Shown: piece by piece, positions 24,431 through 34,204 of the stretch | Layout: each line of letters starts with the position of its first letter | Numbering within the stretch: position 1 is the first letter of the stretch | Assembly: GCA_009694195.1 (NCBI GenBank) | Contig: SHVQ01000010.1 | Location: forward strand, 1 to 64,000 | Length of the DNA stretch: 64,000 nt | Source of the DNA: Rhodospirillales bacterium | Lineage (GTDB): Bacteria > Pseudomonadota > Alphaproteobacteria > Rhodospirillales > SHVQ01 | Direction of reading: 5' to 3' | The notes under the pieces: generated by a model | What the model was told of the DNA's origin: nothing | What the model saw: the letters and a program-made list of their open reading frames with translations, nothing else | The model's database searches: none | Made by a program: the position numbers and the translations under genes

Positions 24431-25648
24431 ATGGACGCACAAGGCACCTTGAATCCACTGCCGCCGATTCCGGCGGAGGAATACAAATCCCGTGTGGCGA
24501 AAATGCAGGAGCTTCTCGACGCCAACCGGCTGGATGCGATGCTGGTGACGAGCGAGGACAATTATCGGTACTTGACCGGATTCGATAGCCCGACGTGGGT
24601 CAACCTGACACGGCCGCGATACTGCGTCGTTCCGCGCGCGGGCGAGCCCTTCCTGGTCGTCCCGGCCAACGCCGCCATCATCTGCGAGCGCACCGCGCCC
24701 TCCATTGCGGACGTGCGCACGTGGATCGCGCCCAACCCCGCCGATGACGGCGTATCGATCGTGGCGGATGGGCTCCGTTCGTTCGCGACCAAATACAAGA
24801 GAGTGGCGGCAGAGCTCGGCGCGGAGAGCCGGATGACCATGCCGATCGGCGATTTTCTGCGGCTCAAGGACATGCTCGCGCCGATCGAGATCGTCGACGG
24901 CTTCAAGTTCCTCCTCGCCTTGCGGATGGTGAAGTCGCCGGCCGAAGTGGCCCGCATCCGGCGCATCGCGGGGATTGTGTCGGACTCCTTCGATGCCTTG
25001 AAGGGCTCACTCCGCGTCGGCCAGAGCGAGCTGGAAGCGGGACAGATTTTCAAGATCGACATGCTCAAGCGCGGAGCCCATACCGTCCCGTATGTTTGCG
25101 TGAGCTCCGATCGAGGCGGCTACCGCAGCATCAACGTGGGACCTTGCGAGCGTACCTTCAACAAGGGCGACCTGCTGATGCTGGATACGGGAAGCGCCTT
25201 CGAGGGCTATTACTGCGACTTCAACCGCAATTACGTCTTCGGCAAGCCATCCGACGAGCTGCAAGGCTTTCACCAGCTGGTCTGGGACTCGACCGAGGTT
25301 GGGCTCAAGGCCGTGCGTCCGGGGGTGCGGATGTGCGATGTCTGGAAGGCGATGGCCGACTATCTGGCCGCCAACGCGGGCAAAGGGTACCTGCGCAAAA
25401 AGCAGGGACGGCTTGGCCACGGGATCGGCTTGCGCATGTGCGAGCCCCCGTCCTTCAGCGGTATCGACGAGACGGTGATCAAGGCGGGGATGACGCTGAC
25501 GCTGGAGCCCTCCATCGCCTTCCCCGTGCCCGGGAAAGACGGCACCGAGGAACGCGTCGTCGTCCACGAGGAAAACATCCTGGTGACGGAAAAAGGCTGC
25601 GAGCTTCTGACCCGACGGGCGCCGCGCGAGCTTCCCGTCGTCAACTAG
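24431..25648 (+). CDS. M24 (pita-bread) aminopeptidase/hydrolase with intact metal site
   Basis: 405 residues from ATG 24431, after AAAAGGAGA. An N-terminal creatinase domain (about residues 15-160) is followed by the M24 domain. The five metal ligands are all present: LDTGS (Asp), CDFNRN (Asp), GHGIGL (His), TLEPS (Glu) and VHEENI (Glu). It is therefore a probable dinuclear-metal Xaa-Pro dipeptidase or amide hydrolase. It lies downstream of HyuAB and converges, with a 4-base overlap of stop codons, on the HyuC-like gene. Of the five M24 genes in the window it is the only one that looks like a metallopeptidase. Confidence 0.85.
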   Translation: MDAQGTLNPLPPIPAEEYKSRVAKMQELLDANRLDAMLVTSEDNYRYLTGFDSPTWVNLTRPRYCVVPRAGEPFLVVPANAAIICERTAPSIADVRTWIAPNPADDGVSIVADGLRSFATKYKRVAAELGAESRMTMPIGDFLRLKDMLAPIEIVDGFKFLLALRMVKSPAEVARIRRIAGIVSDSFDALKGSLRVGQSELEAGQIFKIDMLKRGAHTVPYVCVSSDRGGYRSINVGPCERTFNKGDLLMLDTGSAFEGYYCDFNRNYVFGKPSDELQGFHQLVWDSTEVGLKAVRPGVRMCDVWKAMADYLAANAGKGYLRKKQGRLGHGIGLRMCEPPSFSGIDETVIKAGMTLTLEPSIAFPVPGKDGTEERVVVHEENILVTEKGCELLTRRAPRELPVVN

Positions 25649-26892
25649 CGATTGGCGAGGCTGACCAGGGTTTCGGCCAGGACGCGCGCGCCGGCCGCGA
25701 CGTCCGCAGGCGTTGCGTCCTCCGCCTCGTTATGGCTGATGCCCTTCCAGCAGGGGATGAAGATCATTCCGGTCGGACACATCTCTGCCAGATAACGACA
25801 ATCGTGACCGGCGCCCGACGGCATGTGCATGTATGAGTAGCCGAGGCGTTCCGTTGCCGCGAGAATGGTTTCCGGCACGACGCCTTCGAAATAGGTGGTT
25901 TTCGACCGGCGGATTTCGGTGACCTTCACGTCACAGGGGCCTGCGTGCTCGCGCGCCACCGTTTCGATCTGGCCCCCGAGGCGGGTCAGCGTCGCCTCGT
26001 CGGGGTGGCGGAAATCGATGGTGAACATCACATAGCCGGGAATCACGGCCATCGCGTTCGGCACGACGTCGATCCGTCCGATCGTGAAACGGACGATGTC
26101 GGCGGGGTCGTGAAAGAGCTTTCGAAGGCCGGCGATGATGGGAATGGTCGCCGTGACGGCGTCTTTTCGCAGCCGTTCCGGCGTATTGCCGGCGTGCCCG
26201 GCTTCGCCGACGACTTCGATCTTGAAAAATCTCTGACCTTGGATGGCGGTCACCACGCCGATGGTTTTGCCCTGGGCTTCGAGTTCGGGGCCCTGCTCGA
26301 TGTGGGCTTCGACGCAATAGGCGACGGGACTCCGGAACGCCCGTTGCCCGAGCTTGGGCAGGCCTCTCTTCATCGCCGCAACCGCGTCTCTCACGCTTGT
26401 TCCGTCTCCGTCCCTCTTTTCAAATATGGCCGGAAGCTTCGACGGATCGACGAACGCCTGCGAGCCGAGGCAGCCGATGTCAAAGCGGCCGCTTTCCTCC
26501 GCCGACCACACGACGGCCTCGACGGGTCGCCTGGTTTTGACACCCGCGTCGTCCATGGCTTCCAACACTTCGAACGCCGCGAGAATCCCGTAGATGCCGT
26601 CGAAGCGGCCGCCTTTCGGCTGGGTATCGATGTGAGAGCCGCTGATCACGGGCGCTGCGTCGGCATCGATGCCGGCGCGGCGGATGAAAATATTTCCGAG
26701 ATCGTCGATCTGGGATTGAAATCCACGGGCGTCAGCCCAGCCGAGAAGCAGTCGCCGCGAAAGGGTGTCCTCGGGCGTGAACGCGAGCCGGTGCACGCCA
26801 CCCGCCGGCGTCGCACCGATCTTGGCCATCTCGACGTGACGGCTCCAGAGGCGCGCTTCGTCAATGTAGGCAGCGATGGAGCCGGCAGTCAT
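25645..26892 (-). CDS. M20-family amidohydrolase (HyuC/allantoate amidohydrolase type)
   Basis: 415 residues. Metal ligands of the N-carbamoyl-amino-acid/allantoate amidohydrolase family are visible: SGSHIDTQPKGGRFDG (His and Asp), SAEESGRF (Glu pair), EAHIEQGP (His) and GISHNEAED (His). The reaction is hydrolysis of an N-carbamoyl or ureido group, the usual second step after hydantoin ring opening. It is the last gene of a minus-strand operon (NHL protein, Ldh-type oxidoreductase, this gene) and overlaps the Ldh gene by ATGA. This fits a joint role with the two HyuAB pairs. Confidence 0.9.
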   Translation of the reverse strand: MTAGSIAAYIDEARLWSRHVEMAKIGATPAGGVHRLAFTPEDTLSRRLLLGWADARGFQSQIDDLGNIFIRRAGIDADAAPVISGSHIDTQPKGGRFDGIYGILAAFEVLEAMDDAGVKTRRPVEAVVWSAEESGRFDIGCLGSQAFVDPSKLPAIFEKRDGDGTSVRDAVAAMKRGLPKLGQRAFRSPVAYCVEAHIEQGPELEAQGKTIGVVTAIQGQRFFKIEVVGEAGHAGNTPERLRKDAVTATIPIIAGLRKLFHDPADIVRFTIGRIDVVPNAMAVIPGYVMFTIDFRHPDEATLTRLGGQIETVAREHAGPCDVKVTEIRRSKTTYFEGVVPETILAATERLGYSYMHMPSGAGHDCRYLAEMCPTGMIFIPCWKGISHNEAEDATPADVAAGARVLAETLVSLANR

Positions 26893-27998
26893 CGAACGAC
26901 CTCGACTTGCGGGGCCTTCACGCCGACGTCCTCGGCGAGCGCGACGGTGTTCCGCCAGCTGCTTTCCAGCAGCTCCACGCCCTTGGCCAGCGAGCGGCGG
27001 CGGGTTCTGAAGCTGCGCTCTCCCGGAATCAGGACCTCGTCCACGCCGGGCGCCTTGCGCGACGCTTTGATTTCATCGAGAAAACGGCGCGTTCGTTTCA
27101 GGCTGGTCCCAACATCCCCGAAGGCGGCAGGGTCGATCGCGATGAACGTATGCCCCCGCTCCGGGGGTCCGTTCGATGCGGCCGCCGCCTCCGCGCGTTC
27201 GCGCCCGACCATGGCCCCGATGATGGGTCCGGACAGAAGGGCTCCCGCAAGCCCGAGCCCGAAGCCCTTGTGACCGCCGATTGCGCTGAAGGCGCCGTCG
27301 ATGGCGGCTTTTGCGTTGGTCGTCGGATTGCCGTCCCGATCGACGGCCACGCCCGCCGAAATGGGCTCATCGCTGTAGCTCGCGATTCGGACATGCCCGA
27401 GCGCCGCCGTGCTGATCGCAAAATCGATGACGACGGGATCGCCGTCGGGGACTGGAAATCCGAACGCGACCGGGTTGGTGCCGATCACCGGGTCGATTCC
27501 GCCCGGCGCATGGACGCGGAACGCGCCGTTCGTGAACGTCATCCCACCCAGGCCTGCGCGCGCGATCCGCTCCACATAGGCGCCGAGCATGAAGAGGTCG
27601 CCGGCCCGCACGAGACCGACGACGCCGACTCCCACATCCTTCGCTTTGCGGATCGCAACATCGACGGCAAATCGTCCGGCGACGTGTCCCGTCGCGCCGT
27701 CGCCGTCGACCTGGGCCGATGCGGGCGTCTCGCGCGCGATCCGCGGGCGCGCGCGGCCTCTGATGGCGCCAGACTTGAGAGCCCGAACGATGGAGGCGAC
27801 GTGGTCGGTGCCCTGAATCCGGTGCCCCCGAAGGTCCGCCTCGACCACCCCCTCCGCGGTCATGCGCGCGTTATCCTGATCGCAGCCGGCCGCGATGAAA
27901 ATTCGCTCGAGGAATTCCTGCAGAACCGGGATCGCGATCAGGACCGTTTGCGCGGACTTTGATGACGGGCGTCGCGCCTTGTTCGTGCTTTTGCTCAC
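26889..27998 (-). CDS. malate/L-lactate dehydrogenase-family (Ldh2/YlbC-type) oxidoreductase
   Basis: About 369 residues from GTG 27998, chosen because GAGGG lies just upstream and the family helix LQEFLERIFIAAG then starts near residue 28. The NAD(P)-binding, non-Rossmann Ldh family is recognised by TFTNGAFRVHAPGG, GTNPVAFGFPVP, and GGHKGFGLGL. The usual catalytic D-S-H-G motif is altered to GTDH. Family members oxidise 2-hydroxyacids or ureidoglycolate. A ureidoglycolate dehydrogenase-like role would suit the adjacent HyuC gene, but that is inference. It lies in an operon with HyuC by a 4-base overlap. Confidence 0.8.
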   Translation of the reverse strand: MSKSTNKARRPSSKSAQTVLIAIPVLQEFLERIFIAAGCDQDNARMTAEGVVEADLRGHRIQGTDHVASIVRALKSGAIRGRARPRIARETPASAQVDGDGATGHVAGRFAVDVAIRKAKDVGVGVVGLVRAGDLFMLGAYVERIARAGLGGMTFTNGAFRVHAPGGIDPVIGTNPVAFGFPVPDGDPVVIDFAISTAALGHVRIASYSDEPISAGVAVDRDGNPTTNAKAAIDGAFSAIGGHKGFGLGLAGALLSGPIIGAMVGRERAEAAAASNGPPERGHTFIAIDPAAFGDVGTSLKRTRRFLDEIKASRKAPGVDEVLIPGERSFRTRRRSLAKGVELLESSWRNTVALAEDVGVKAPQVEVVR

Positions 27999-28105
27999 AG
28001 CCCTCGGACGATCCCTGAATTCAATGGTCGGTCGGAGCCTAGCGGCTCGCAATATCCCGTGCAAGCGACGCGCCGGTGCCGACCGCGCGCGAAATCGACG
28101 ACCGA

Positions 28106-28969
28106 TCAATTCACGAGGGCGAGCTTGGTGATGCGCGCGGGGTTGGTCTCGGCGAGATAGAGATTGCGTTTCGAATCTCCGTACATTCCATGCGCCGAGT
28201 TCAATGTGGGGCGGCCGCGGCCGACCACGATCCCATCGGGCGTCAGCACCGTCACTCTCGGAACGTCGTCGCAAACGTGGATCAACCCGTCTCTGTCCAC
28301 ATAGATGTCGGCGGGGTTGAATACATCGCGCCACTCCGTGAGGTATGCGCCGTCGGCGGTGAAAACCTGAATCCGGCAATTGCGGCGGTCGGCGACCAGC
28401 ACGCGTCCGTCGGCGAGAACCCAGATGGCATGGGGTAATGCGAATTCGCCGGGGCCCTGGCCCGGCCGGCCCCAGGTCTGCTTCCATTTTCCGTCCTTCG
28501 AAAACCGATGAACGCACGAATTGGCATAGCCGTCCGACACATAGATGTCTCCGTTCGGCCCCACCGCGGCGTCCGTCGGGTGATTGAAGGGAGAAAGAGG
28601 CTCGTGGCGGGTTCCGAGCGTGAAGAGAACGCGCCCCTCGCTGTCGAAACAGAAAATCTGATGCCCGTCCCGGTCGCCGATCAGGATGCGGTCGCCCGGG
28701 CCGACGAAGGCGCCATGGGAGTCCGCGACGCTTTGTTCGCCGAACGCGCGGACAAAATCTCCCTCCGGGCTGAAAACCAGCACGGCCGGCCCGGGCTTTG
28801 GGTCGGCCGCCGCATCGCGGCGTATCAGGACATACACGTTATCCTTCGAGTCGACCGTGACGCCGGATATCGGGCTGAAGCGAACATCCTTGGGCGGACG
28901 TCCCCAAGGCCGCTCGACCCGGTACTTGCGGGGACCAAGCCTTACGAATAGCCGATCTGTTTCTGACAC
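28106..28969 (-). CDS. NHL/SMP-30-type beta-propeller protein
   Basis: About 287 residues from GTG 28969, preceded by GGAGAG. About six repeats of roughly 45 residues each contain the NHL-type unit of V-D-x-x-G-x-I-Y-V-D (for example PTDAAVGPNGDIYVSDGYAN and PADIYVDRDGLIHVCDD, each given in part). No signal peptide is seen, so it is probably cytoplasmic. SMP-30-like lactonases share this fold, and 6-bladed propellers can hydrolyse lactones, but the metal site is not obvious. It is the first gene of the operon with the Ldh-type oxidoreductase and HyuC, separated from the former by about 107 bases. Confidence 0.75.
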   Translation of the reverse strand: MSETDRLFVRLGPRKYRVERPWGRPPKDVRFSPISGVTVDSKDNVYVLIRRDAAADPKPGPAVLVFSPEGDFVRAFGEQSVADSHGAFVGPGDRILIGDRDGHQIFCFDSEGRVLFTLGTRHEPLSPFNHPTDAAVGPNGDIYVSDGYANSCVHRFSKDGKWKQTWGRPGQGPGEFALPHAIWVLADGRVLVADRRNCRIQVFTADGAYLTEWRDVFNPADIYVDRDGLIHVCDDVPRVTVLTPDGIVVGRGRPTLNSAHGMYGDSKRNLYLAETNPARITKLALVN

Positions 28970-29097
28970 GCACTCTCTCCATTCATGGCGCAGCAATTCC
29001 AATTGACAGAATTTTGCCCGGCTTGTCTATCTCCCCCTCGTCGGCCACTCTGGTGAAAGAGCAACGAACGTCACCCATTCGGCGCGAGGCGTCCACC

Positions 29098-30261
29098 GTG
29101 GCCAAAATTCGCACCTTCGACGACGGCGAGCTCGCGGGTCGCGTCGCTCGCGCGCGGGCCAGCATCCGCGCGGCGGGCCTCGATGCTCTGCTGCTCTTCT
29201 CGCAGGAGAGCCTCCACTATCTCACGGGCTACGACACCACGGGATATGTCTTCTTCCAGTGTGCGGTGCTGACCGCTGACGCAACACCCACGGTGTTGCT
29301 CACCCGGCGCCCCGACGTCGCCCAGGCCCGCGACACCTCCACCATTGAGGACATTCGTGTCTGGTACAACGCCGTCGACGTCAACCCGGCGCGCGAGCTC
29401 AAGACGATCCTCGCCGAGAAGGGCCTGAAGGGCGCCCGCATTGGCGTAGAGTTCGACACATACGGTCTCACGGCCGCGAACGGACGCCTGCTCGAAGCGG
29501 AACTCAATGGCTGGTGCACGCTGACCGACAGTTCCGACATCGTCCGCCGCCTCAGGCTTGTAAAATCACCCGCCGAGATCGCCTATGTGCGAAAAGCGGC
29601 CGAGCTCGCCGACGCCGCCCTGCAGGCGATGACAGCGAGGATAGTGCCCGGCGTACTCGACGGCGCCGTCACCGCAGCCGGGATCACGGCGATCATGGAG
29701 GGCGGGGGCGACATGCCGCCGGACGGCCCTATCGTCAATACGGGGCCGCGCGCCATTTACGGCCGCAGCGTGGGCGGCGGTCACGCCATCGAGCGGGACG
29801 ACCAGGTCATGATCGAGCTCGCCGCCACGTATGCCCGCTACAACGCCTGCATCGAGCGCACGACCGTGGTGGGCCGGCTCGACCCCCGCCAGCAACACAT
29901 GTTCGAAACCACCCGCGAGGCTCTCGCGGCCATGACCGCGGCAGCCAGGCCCGGGCGCCCGCTGGGTGAAATCGACGACGCCCATCGCCGCGCCCTCGAC
30001 AAGGCCGGCTACGGCGTGCACCGGTACAGCGCCTGCGGCTACAGTCTCGGCAACACCTACCGGCCGTCGTGGATGGATGTCCCGCCCATGATCTTCTCCG
30101 GAAATCCCCTCACCATCGAGCCCGGCATGGTGCTGTTCCCGCACGTGATGCTCGGCGATACGGATCGACGGCTGGCGGTCGGGACCGGCTATACGATCTT
30201 GATTGGGCCGGACGGCGCGGAGGTGTTGAGCCGCCTTCCCGTCGAATTGTTGCGGCGGTGA
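29098..30261 (+). CDS. M24-family pita-bread protein, creatinase-type (metal ligands lost)
   Basis: 387 residues from GTG 29098 with GAGG upstream. The N-terminal creatinase domain includes YLTGYDTTGY. In the M24 domain the canonical ligands are replaced: MIELAAT and RYNACIERT stand where the two Asp should be, GYSLGN replaces the His motif, and LFPHVML and GTGYTILIG replace the two Glu positions. This is the pattern of metal-independent creatinase/ectoine-hydrolase relatives. It probably hydrolyses a small amide or urea-type compound rather than a peptide. Its stop overlaps the following HyuA start by GTGA. Confidence 0.82.
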   Translation: MAKIRTFDDGELAGRVARARASIRAAGLDALLLFSQESLHYLTGYDTTGYVFFQCAVLTADATPTVLLTRRPDVAQARDTSTIEDIRVWYNAVDVNPARELKTILAEKGLKGARIGVEFDTYGLTAANGRLLEAELNGWCTLTDSSDIVRRLRLVKSPAEIAYVRKAAELADAALQAMTARIVPGVLDGAVTAAGITAIMEGGGDMPPDGPIVNTGPRAIYGRSVGGGHAIERDDQVMIELAATYARYNACIERTTVVGRLDPRQQHMFETTREALAAMTAAARPGRPLGEIDDAHRRALDKAGYGVHRYSACGYSLGNTYRPSWMDVPPMIFSGNPLTIEPGMVLFPHVMLGDTDRRLAVGTGYTILIGPDGAEVLSRLPVELLRR

Positions 30262-32369
30262 CCGTGGGGCAAGCGCGTCTTGGCGTCGACATCGGCGGCA
30301 CGTTCACGGATGTGGCGCTGGAAGCAGGATCGCGTCGCCACACGCTCAAGGTGCTCACGACCCCACGCGCCCCGGAGCAGGGAGTCATGCAAGCCGTGCG
30401 CACGGTCCTCAAGGAAGCGGGTCTGGAGGCGCGCGACCTTGCGATCGTCATCCACGGGACGACGCTCGTAACCAACGCCATCATCGAGCGCAAGGGCGCG
30501 CGGACGGCGCTCGTGACGACCGAGGGCTTCCGCGATTCCCTGGAAATGGGAACCGAAAGCCGATTCGAGCAATACGACATCTTCATGGACAAGCCGGCGG
30601 CGCTGGTTCCGCGCCATCTCCGGTTGCCCGTGCCCGAGCGGATCAACGCGCGCGGTGACGTTCTCTTGGCGCTTGACCGGGCGGCCGTCGAGTCCCTCGT
30701 GCTTACGCTCGAACGCGAGCGGGTCGAAAGCATCGCCGTCGGCTTCCTTCACAGCTTCGTCAATCCGGCGCACGAGAACGCGGCGCGCGACATCCTCGCC
30801 CGCCGGCTGCCCGGACTCTCGATCACGCTTTCCTCCGAGGTTTCCCCGGAAATGCGCGAATACGAGCGCTTCTCCACCGCCTGCGCCAATGCCTACGTGC
30901 AGCCGCTCATGGCCCGTTACCTCGACCGCCTGGAGCGCGATCTCCAGGGCGAGGGTTTCAAGGGGGCGCTCTTCATGATGCTGTCGGAGGGCGGTCTCGC
31001 GACGGCGGACACGGTGAAACGGTTCCCGATCCGCCTGGTCGAGTCGGGGCCCGCCGGGGGCGCCATTTTCTCGGGCTACGTTGCCCGCCAGTGCCGCCTC
31101 GACCGGGTGCTCTCGTTCGACATGGGAGGAACCACCGCCAAAATATGCATGATCGACGGCGGCCGCGCGCAGACGGCGCGCCGCTTCGAAGTCGCGCGCG
31201 TTTATCGCTTTCTCAAGGGCAGCGGCATTCCGATCCGGGTGCCGGTGATCGAAATGGTGGAAATCGGCGCCGGCGGCGGCTCCATCGCGAAGGTGGATGC
31301 CATGCGCCGCATCGCCGTGGGGCCGGAAAGCGCGGGCGCCGAGCCCGGGCCCGCGTGCTACGGGCGGGGTGGAACGGAACCGACGGTCACCGATGCCGAC
31401 TTGGCTCTCGGTCGGATCGATCCCAACGCCTTCTCGGGCGGCCGGCTACGGCTCGACGAAGCCGCTGCGGCTGCGGCGCTTGACCGGGCGGTCGGCCGTC
31501 CGCTCGGCCTCGCGGCCTCTCTTGCCGCATTCGGGGTCGGTGAAATGGTGGACGAGAATATGGCGAACGCGGCCCGCGTGCATGCGATCGAGAGCGGGAA
31601 GAATTTCGCGGGCCGGACGCTCGTCGCGTTCGGCGGGGCGGCGCCGTTGCACGCAACGAGGGTCGCCGACAAGCTCGGCATCGAGCGCATCGTGGTTCCG
31701 TTGAATGCGGGCGTCGGTTCGGCGGTCGGGTTTCTGCGCGCGCCGATCGCCTATGAAGTTGTCCGCAGCCACTACCAGCGGCTCGGCGCAATAGCTCTCA
31801 ATCAGGTCAACCGCCTCCTTGAGGCCATGGCGGCCGAGGCCCGCGCCGTCGTGGCGCGCGGGGCGAGCGGCGTCCGCCCCAGCGAGACCCGCACGGCCTT
31901 CATGCGATACGTCGGCCAGGGGCATGAAATCGCGGTCCCGGTGCCCGCCCGCCGGCTCGGGGCGAAGGATGCGGCCCTTCTTCGCCGCACGTTCGAACGC
32001 GCGTACGCTCGCCTCTACGGTCGCCTGATCCCGGGCGTCGAGATCGAAGCTCTAAGCTGGTCCGTGACCGTCAGCGCGCCGACGGCGAAACCGCGGCTGA
32101 AAGCCGTGAAGACGCGGACGCATGTGCCGCGCCCCGATGGATCGCGGGGCCTGTTCGACCCTGACCGGGGGGCCTTCGTGAAAGTCCCGACGTACCGCCG
32201 CGAGCGCCTCGCGGCCGGCGCGCGCATCGCGGGCCCGGCAATCATCGTCGAGGACGAGACGTCCACGGTCGTCGGCACGCCCTTCGTCGCAACCGTTGAC
32301 GGGCATGGCTATATTATTATGAGCAGACACAAAGCTGCGCGCCGCACGCGGCGCGGAGAGAAGGCATGA
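30258..32369 (+). CDS. HyuA-type hydantoinase/oxoprolinase subunit A (second copy)
   Basis: 703 residues from GTG 30258, overlapping the M24 stop as GTGA; GTG 30264 is an alternative. Motifs match the first copy: GVDIGGTFTDVAL, HGTTLVTNAIIERKG, DMGGTTAKICMIDGG and GAGGGSIAKVD. It is a paralogue of the 20530 gene rather than a recent duplicate, since residues differ throughout. It works with the HyuB encoded immediately downstream (4-base overlap) as an ATP-dependent ring-opening cyclic amidase. Confidence 0.88.
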   Translation: MTVGQARLGVDIGGTFTDVALEAGSRRHTLKVLTTPRAPEQGVMQAVRTVLKEAGLEARDLAIVIHGTTLVTNAIIERKGARTALVTTEGFRDSLEMGTESRFEQYDIFMDKPAALVPRHLRLPVPERINARGDVLLALDRAAVESLVLTLERERVESIAVGFLHSFVNPAHENAARDILARRLPGLSITLSSEVSPEMREYERFSTACANAYVQPLMARYLDRLERDLQGEGFKGALFMMLSEGGLATADTVKRFPIRLVESGPAGGAIFSGYVARQCRLDRVLSFDMGGTTAKICMIDGGRAQTARRFEVARVYRFLKGSGIPIRVPVIEMVEIGAGGGSIAKVDAMRRIAVGPESAGAEPGPACYGRGGTEPTVTDADLALGRIDPNAFSGGRLRLDEAAAAAALDRAVGRPLGLAASLAAFGVGEMVDENMANAARVHAIESGKNFAGRTLVAFGGAAPLHATRVADKLGIERIVVPLNAGVGSAVGFLRAPIAYEVVRSHYQRLGAIALNQVNRLLEAMAAEARAVVARGASGVRPSETRTAFMRYVGQGHEIAVPVPARRLGAKDAALLRRTFERAYARLYGRLIPGVEIEALSWSVTVSAPTAKPRLKAVKTRTHVPRPDGSRGLFDPDRGAFVKVPTYRRERLAAGARIAGPAIIVEDETSTVVGTPFVATVDGHGYIIMSRHKAARRTRRGEKA

Positions 32370-34120
32370 GGAAGCCGAAGAACGGTCTCGCCGAGATCCA
32401 TCTGCAGATCATGTGGAACCGCCTGATCGCGGTGGTGGAGGAGCAAGCACAGACCCTGATTCGGACAGCCTTCAGCACGACGGTGCGGGAAGCCGGCGAC
32501 CTTTCGGCGGGTGTGTTCGATGTCGACGGCCGGATGTTGGCCCAGGCCATTACGGGAACTCCAGGGCACGTCAACTCCATGGCCAACGCGGTCATCCATT
32601 TCCTCGACGCCATTCCGATCGCAACGATGAAGAAGGGCGACCACTACATCACCAACGACCCCTGGTACACGTCCGGCCACCTGCATGACTTCACGGTGGT
32701 GACGCCTGTCTTCCGCAAGGGCCGCCCGGTGGCGCTTGTCGCCTGCACGTGCCACGTCGTCGACGTCGGCGGCCGCGGGATGGGACCGGACGCGCGACAA
32801 GTCTACGAGGAAGGATTGTTCGTTCCGATCATGCCGCTCGCCCGGCGTGGCCGCATGAACCAAGATCTCTTGCGCATCGTGCGCGCGAACGTGCGAGAGC
32901 CATTGCAAGTGGAGGGCGATCTTTTTTCATTCGCCGCCAGCAACGAGGATGGTGCCCGCCGCCTCGTGCAGATGATGGACGAGTTCAAGCTTTCGTCCCT
33001 TGGACCTCTCGGCAATGCGATCATCGAGCGCTCGCGCGCGGCGACGTTGGCCGAGATCCGCAAGCTTCCGCGCGGAACCTACCGCAACGTCATGCGTGTC
33101 GACGGCTATGACCGTCCGCTCGACCTTGTTTGCGCGACGACGATCTCCGCCTCGGGCATTCACGTCGATTTTGCCGGGAGCTCGCCCGCGAGCCCCTATG
33201 GGATCAACGTCGTGCTGAACTACTGTCAGGCCTACACGTCGTTCGGCGTGAAATGCATCGTCGCGCCAGCCGTGCCCAACAATGCGGGGTCGCTCGCGCC
33301 CATCACCGTTTCGGCGCCCGAGGGCAGCATCCTCAATGTGCGGCGCCCATGGCCCGTGTCGGCCCGCCACGTGGTCGGCCAAATGCTGCCGGACGTGGTG
33401 CTCGGCTGCCTCTACCAGGCAGTCCCCGAGCGGGTTCCGGCGGAGGGGGCGTCGGCTTGCTGGAATCCGCAGTTCAGGGGCGGGCCGTTGGCGGTGGGCG
33501 CCGTCGATGCGGAAGGCTCCAACCTCGCCTCGCCGTCGTTCGACATCGTCACGTTCAACAGCGGCGGCGCGGGCGGACGGCCAGGCAAGGACGGTCTCTC
33601 GGCGACCGCGTTTCCGAGCGGGGTCCGCACCATGCCGGTCGAGGCCACCGAGCAGATTGCGCCCGTCGTGTTCTGGCGGAAGGAGTACCGGCCCGATTCG
33701 GGTGGCGCCGGGGAGTATCGCGGCGGGCTCGGCCAGACGATCGAAGTCGGGGGCGAGAACGGTGCGCCGTTCGTGGTGCTTGCCACCTTCGACCGGGTCG
33801 ACCATCCGGCCCGTGGCCGCGCCGGCGGACAGCTCGGTGCCCCAGGCCGCGTCGAGCTCGCCTCCGGGCGCACGCTTCGGGCCAAGGGCGAGCAAATGAT
33901 CCCGCCCGGCGAACGCCTCCGGCTCGACCTCCCCGGAGGCGGCGGCTTGGGCGATCCGCGCCGGCGCGAGCCCGCACGCGTGGCGGCGGACGTGCGCGAC
34001 GGGGTGCTTTCGCGCGAGGCCGCGCGCGCGCTTTACGGGGTCGCCCTGACCGACGGCGGTGACGTCGATATCGCGGAATCCGTCCGGTTGCGGGCCGCGT
34101 TCTCATCAGAGGAACGATAA
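32366..34120 (+). CDS. HyuB-type hydantoinase/oxoprolinase subunit B (second copy)
   Basis: 584 residues from ATG 32366, coupled to HyuA by ATGA. Family landmarks: IHLQIMWNRLIAVVEEQA at the start, ITNDPWYTSGHLHDF, VVDVGGRGMGPDARQVYEEG, VPNNAGSLAPI, and LDLPGGGGLGDPRRR at the end. It completes the M24-HyuA-HyuB operon, which precedes an amino-acid-type ABC binding protein gene by 84 bases. Confidence 0.9.
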   Translation: MRKPKNGLAEIHLQIMWNRLIAVVEEQAQTLIRTAFSTTVREAGDLSAGVFDVDGRMLAQAITGTPGHVNSMANAVIHFLDAIPIATMKKGDHYITNDPWYTSGHLHDFTVVTPVFRKGRPVALVACTCHVVDVGGRGMGPDARQVYEEGLFVPIMPLARRGRMNQDLLRIVRANVREPLQVEGDLFSFAASNEDGARRLVQMMDEFKLSSLGPLGNAIIERSRAATLAEIRKLPRGTYRNVMRVDGYDRPLDLVCATTISASGIHVDFAGSSPASPYGINVVLNYCQAYTSFGVKCIVAPAVPNNAGSLAPITVSAPEGSILNVRRPWPVSARHVVGQMLPDVVLGCLYQAVPERVPAEGASACWNPQFRGGPLAVGAVDAEGSNLASPSFDIVTFNSGGAGGRPGKDGLSATAFPSGVRTMPVEATEQIAPVVFWRKEYRPDSGGAGEYRGGLGQTIEVGGENGAPFVVLATFDRVDHPARGRAGGQLGAPGRVELASGRTLRAKGEQMIPPGERLRLDLPGGGGLGDPRRREPARVAADVRDGVLSREAARALYGVALTDGGDVDIAESVRLRAAFSSEER

Positions 34121-34204
34121 ACGCGTTAAGGAAATATCGCTTTTCAGACACCGGCCTTCGGTGGAACAATACGACGATAGAACCTGCCACTCAGGGAGCT
34201 ACTC

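Noticed and set aside
34149..34163. Small CACCG-CGGTG hairpin before the family-3 binding protein
   Set aside because: The stem is only five bases with no T tract, and many such stems occur in GC-rich sequence.
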